From the NCBI GenBank assembly GCA_024180945.1, contig JAKSGN010000037.1:3043501-3107500 (forward strand): DNA of 64,000 nucleotides, read 5' to 3'. Origin of the DNA: Macrophomina tecta (Eukaryota > Ascomycota > Dothideomycetes > Botryosphaeriales > Botryosphaeriaceae). The position numbers and the translations under genes are program-made. Positions 61,321 to 64,000 of the stretch are shown here, piece after piece; the stretch's first letter is position 1; each line of letters starts with the position of its first letter. Below the pieces are notes generated by a model that saw only the letters and a list, made by a program, of their open reading frames with translations, did no database searches and was not told the DNA's origin.

Positions 61321-62092
61321 TGTAACGGCGGCCTCTTCTACTAGGCTTTAGAGTCGCCTAGTAGGATTAGATAGCGGTAAGATTTACCTTAAAGAATAAG
61401 AAAAGAATAAAGAATTAGAATAATAGATAGTAATTACGTAATAAGTTAATATATGGTATGCGTTAGGCTTATTATCTCTAATAAGTCTATATTAGAATCT
61501 TAAATTAATTATAAAGGCTAAAGTACTATCTAATAAGTATATTCTATATACTATAGAAAAGCTATAATAATCTAGATCTATATATATTAGATCTTTAGGA
61601 TTTAGATCTATAGCTCTTAGATCTATATAGATCTAGTATAGACCCGGTAAGTCCTATATAATCTAGGTACTAAGGCCCGTTTTCTAGAATCCAACTTTTA
61701 TATTAGTTAAGAAAGTATTATACTACTAGACTATTATTTCTTAGATTATATAAGTTATTTAATATTCTTCTGTTCGTTCCTCTAGCTCGAAGCTAGTTTT
61801 TAGAATTTATAATTCTTTTTTTAAGAATATTCTTCTCTTACGGGCTTTTAACCTAGTTAGGGTTTTCGTAGTCTTACTATACCGCGTAGGCGTCGCTCTC
61901 GTGCGGGCTTCTACTACTACCTAGCCTAGGCCCGTATGCACCGTCTTTTCTTAGGGCTAGTTCTCCCGTGCGGGCGCATCGGTATTATAGCTTTATTATT
62001 CTTATAGATTCTTAGCCCTTATAGTATCTTTTCCTATACGGGCTTTCTACTTATAGGGTTATAAAGCCCTTATCCCTCTAGGATTCGTAATA
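61321..62092 (-). repeat. Gypsy-B copy 1, 5' LTR
   Basis: The LTR is 772 bp. On the plus strand it starts TGTAACGGCGGCC, keeping its TG, and it ends TTCGTAATA. It matches 32842-33613. Confidence 0.92.
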
Positions 62093-62145
62093 ATATTATT
62101 ACTAGTATTATTACTAGCGTTATTACTAGCGTTATTACTAGTAGT
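62093..62145 (+). repeat. 12-bp minisatellite, right half
   Basis: Copies of ATTACTAGCGTT and ATTACTAGTATT lie in tandem, beginning with the ATATT duplication left by Gypsy-B copy 1. It continues the array at 32782-32841. Confidence 0.8.
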
Positions 62146-64000
62146 TTAAATAAACTTATTATTATTAAGATATTTCTTTTATAGCTTCTTACGTAGTTTA
62201 ATATTTTTTTTATTTAGTAATTAGCCTTTCTTATATCTTAGTTATTTAGTCTAGTATTAAGGCTACTATTTAGGTAGCTATTATACTAAAAAAGGCATTA
62301 GTAATAAAAATATTAATAATAGAGATATTAGTATTAAAAAAAATTATTTAGTAGTAGCACTAAAAAAAACTTATTTAGTAGTAATACTAAAAAAAACTTA
62401 TTAATTAAAGAAGTATAAATTAGCTATAGTATATTAGCTATTATTAATATAAAAAATATAGTAAAAACTATAAATATAATCTTTTATATTAGTATTAGTA
62501 TTATAGCTATAAAAGTTATTTATTTTTTTTAGATAATCTTATTATTCTTTTTATTTTATCTATTATAGCTATCTACTAGCTTATAATTACTTTATATTAT
62601 AAAAACTCTTTATAAGTAGTATTATTCTATTTTAGTCTACCGTATATATAAGCTACTTAGAAATTATAAATATATTTATAAAATTCTAAAGAAGGCTTTA
62701 ATAAAATCTCTAATTATATTATTAAAGTAGATAGCTTATTTATTATATTTATATATTTAACGCCTTCTTAAGCTTTATCTAGATAAAGAAGCTACTAAAA
62801 GTTAATATTATTTAATTAAAGTTACTAGCTAGAATTATAATTAAGCTAATAATGTATATAGTAATAGTAAAATAGATTATATGTTATTTAAAAGTTATTA
62901 GTATAGATATAGCTTTTAATATTATAAAAGCTATTATAATTCTCTTACTAATAAAAAAGATAAGTCTAATATAAAAATAACTATAGTATTTTATATAATA
63001 TTTCTTTTTTAATATTATTATTAAATAATGCCTTACTCGCGGCCTTTTATAGCTAGTATAAATACTATTTTATATAATATACCTTTCATACTATAAACTA
63101 CGCGTAAATATATATTATAATATTAATCTTAACTTTTAAAAGATTATTAAATAAGATAAGTAAATAACTTTTAAAGTAATAATAAGCGCCCTTAAGCTAT
63201 AAGATAATAGAGGTATTATAATAATAATAATAATTTATTTATATTATATACTACTACTTCTTATAAGGCTTTTACTCTTTATAAATATAGCTAAAAAGGC
63301 CCTTTTATAAATTATAGTTAATATAAAGATTTTATTAATAGCTAGTAAAATTCTTTTATATAGTAGTATTTATTATCTTCTTTTAATAACTTATAAATAT
63401 TTTATATAGCTACTACTATTACTTTTAAAATTTAAACTCTTAGCTATTATATATAATCTAAATCTTATATACGTACTTAAGTATATTAGTATAGATGTAC
63501 TAGATATAAAGAAGCTATATAAATAAAGAAAAATAAGTAATAAAAGTATTCTTTAGTACTTACTTTTTATTAGTAATAAATATATCTAGAGTAAGATTAT
63601 TACTAAGAGCTCATTTAAAAAATTTAATAGTTATAAAGTAAATATTCTCGTCCTCACGTATAATAAAGTAAAAGCTAATAATAAAACTACTACTTATATA
63701 GTTAACGCTAATAATATATAGAAATAGTATCTTATATATATTAGTTTTATATATATAGTTAAGAAAGATGATGCTATACTAGTACTTTAGTATCTAAAGA
63801 CTTATTTTATATATAAAAAAAAATATATTAAGCTACTATTAGCTATTAAAAATATAATAGATAAACTAGTTAAAATTATCTTTTAGCTTATTAAGAAGTA
63901 TTTAAATAAAAATTTAGCTTTATAAATACTTAAGCTTATACTACTACTTCTTATACTTAATATCTTAGATAGTAATATAAAAGGCGTTAAGAGCTATATC
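62146..64000. other. AT-rich RIP-mutated flank, no gene recognised
   Basis: CpA and TpG are almost absent and stops occur in all frames. Apart from a short tandem repeat near 62350 I recognise nothing. It is probably old transposon DNA. Confidence 0.5.
62328..62402 (+). repeat. Short tandem repeat, about 26-bp unit
   Basis: Two full copies and one partial copy of a unit close to AGTAGTAATACTAAAAAAAA followed by CTTATT. Confidence 0.7.

Larger units (their letters stand above)
32842..62092 (-). mobile_element. Gypsy-B copy 1, host of a three-level nest
   Basis: Its LTRs are 772 bp each (32842-33613, 61321-62092). The target duplication is ATATT (32837-32841, 62093-62097). Removing Gypsy-B copy 2 and its duplication leaves about 8.2 kb with gag-pol on the minus strand. 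The purine tract before the 3' LTR reads AAAGGGGGGATAG on the minus strand. Confidence 0.92.

Noticed and set aside
1..64000. tRNA, rRNA or telomere repeat
   Set aside because: No cloverleaf-like gene, rRNA segment or TTAGGG array was seen on either strand by eye.

Overview
The window looks like part of an AT-rich, repeat-packed compartment of a filamentous ascomycete (Pezizomycotina). Two observations support this. The two intact genes have short GT-AG introns. Most of the rest carries the mark of repeat-induced point mutation (RIP): long stretches have almost no CpA or TpG dinucleotides while CpG is kept, TpA and CTAG are very common, and recognisable transposon reading frames are broken by TAG/TAA codons where Gln or Trp would be expected. 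The species cannot be named from this sequence.

Positions 1-9330 hold a decayed LTR fragment, an internally deleted pogo/Fot1-type DNA transposon with 51-bp inverted repeats (1265-2400), an unrecognised RIP-damaged reading frame (4891-7370) split by a solo LTR that escaped RIP (6455-7197), a lightly damaged IS630/Tc1-type transposase (7545-8633) and a Tc1-type remnant. Positions 9330-14670 form a GC-richer island with the only two intact genes: a 454-residue FAD-dependent monooxygenase (minus strand, one intron) and a 136-residue GFA/CENP-V-type zinc protein (plus strand, two introns). A degenerate Fot1 transposase lies between them. Positions 14674-17566 carry pogo ends, a Tc1-type element with a TA duplication (14790-16134) and a full-length but RIP-broken pogo transposase.

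From 17567 to 62092 the window is almost entirely nested LTR retrotransposons. Gypsy-A copy 1 (17567-29962, minus, 384-bp LTRs) is split by a Copia element (21858-27626, plus, 208-bp LTRs, target duplication GGTAG). It is followed by a truncated inverted Gypsy-A copy 2 (29963-32781). Gypsy-B copy 1 (32842-62092, minus, 772-bp LTRs, duplication ATATT) sits in a 12-bp minisatellite. It contains Gypsy-B copy 2 (34835-55867, plus, 796-bp LTRs, duplication CTTTT), whose 3' LTR contains the 12.75-kb Gypsy-C (42975-55724, minus, 533-bp LTRs, duplication ACGC). The tail (62093-64000) is AT-rich with no recognised gene.

Three features go beyond an ordinary retrotransposon graveyard. A 26-bp palindrome lies at the boundaries between reading frames of Gypsy-C, usually in pairs, and also lies after pol in the unrelated Copia element. 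Gypsy-A and Gypsy-B each carry, next to the 3' LTR, a reading frame antisense to pol that seems to share a former Cys-cluster plus coiled-coil plan. Gypsy-C has a long extra reading frame after integrase, bracketed by the palindromes. All these frames are degenerate, so their original sequences are inferred and not seen.
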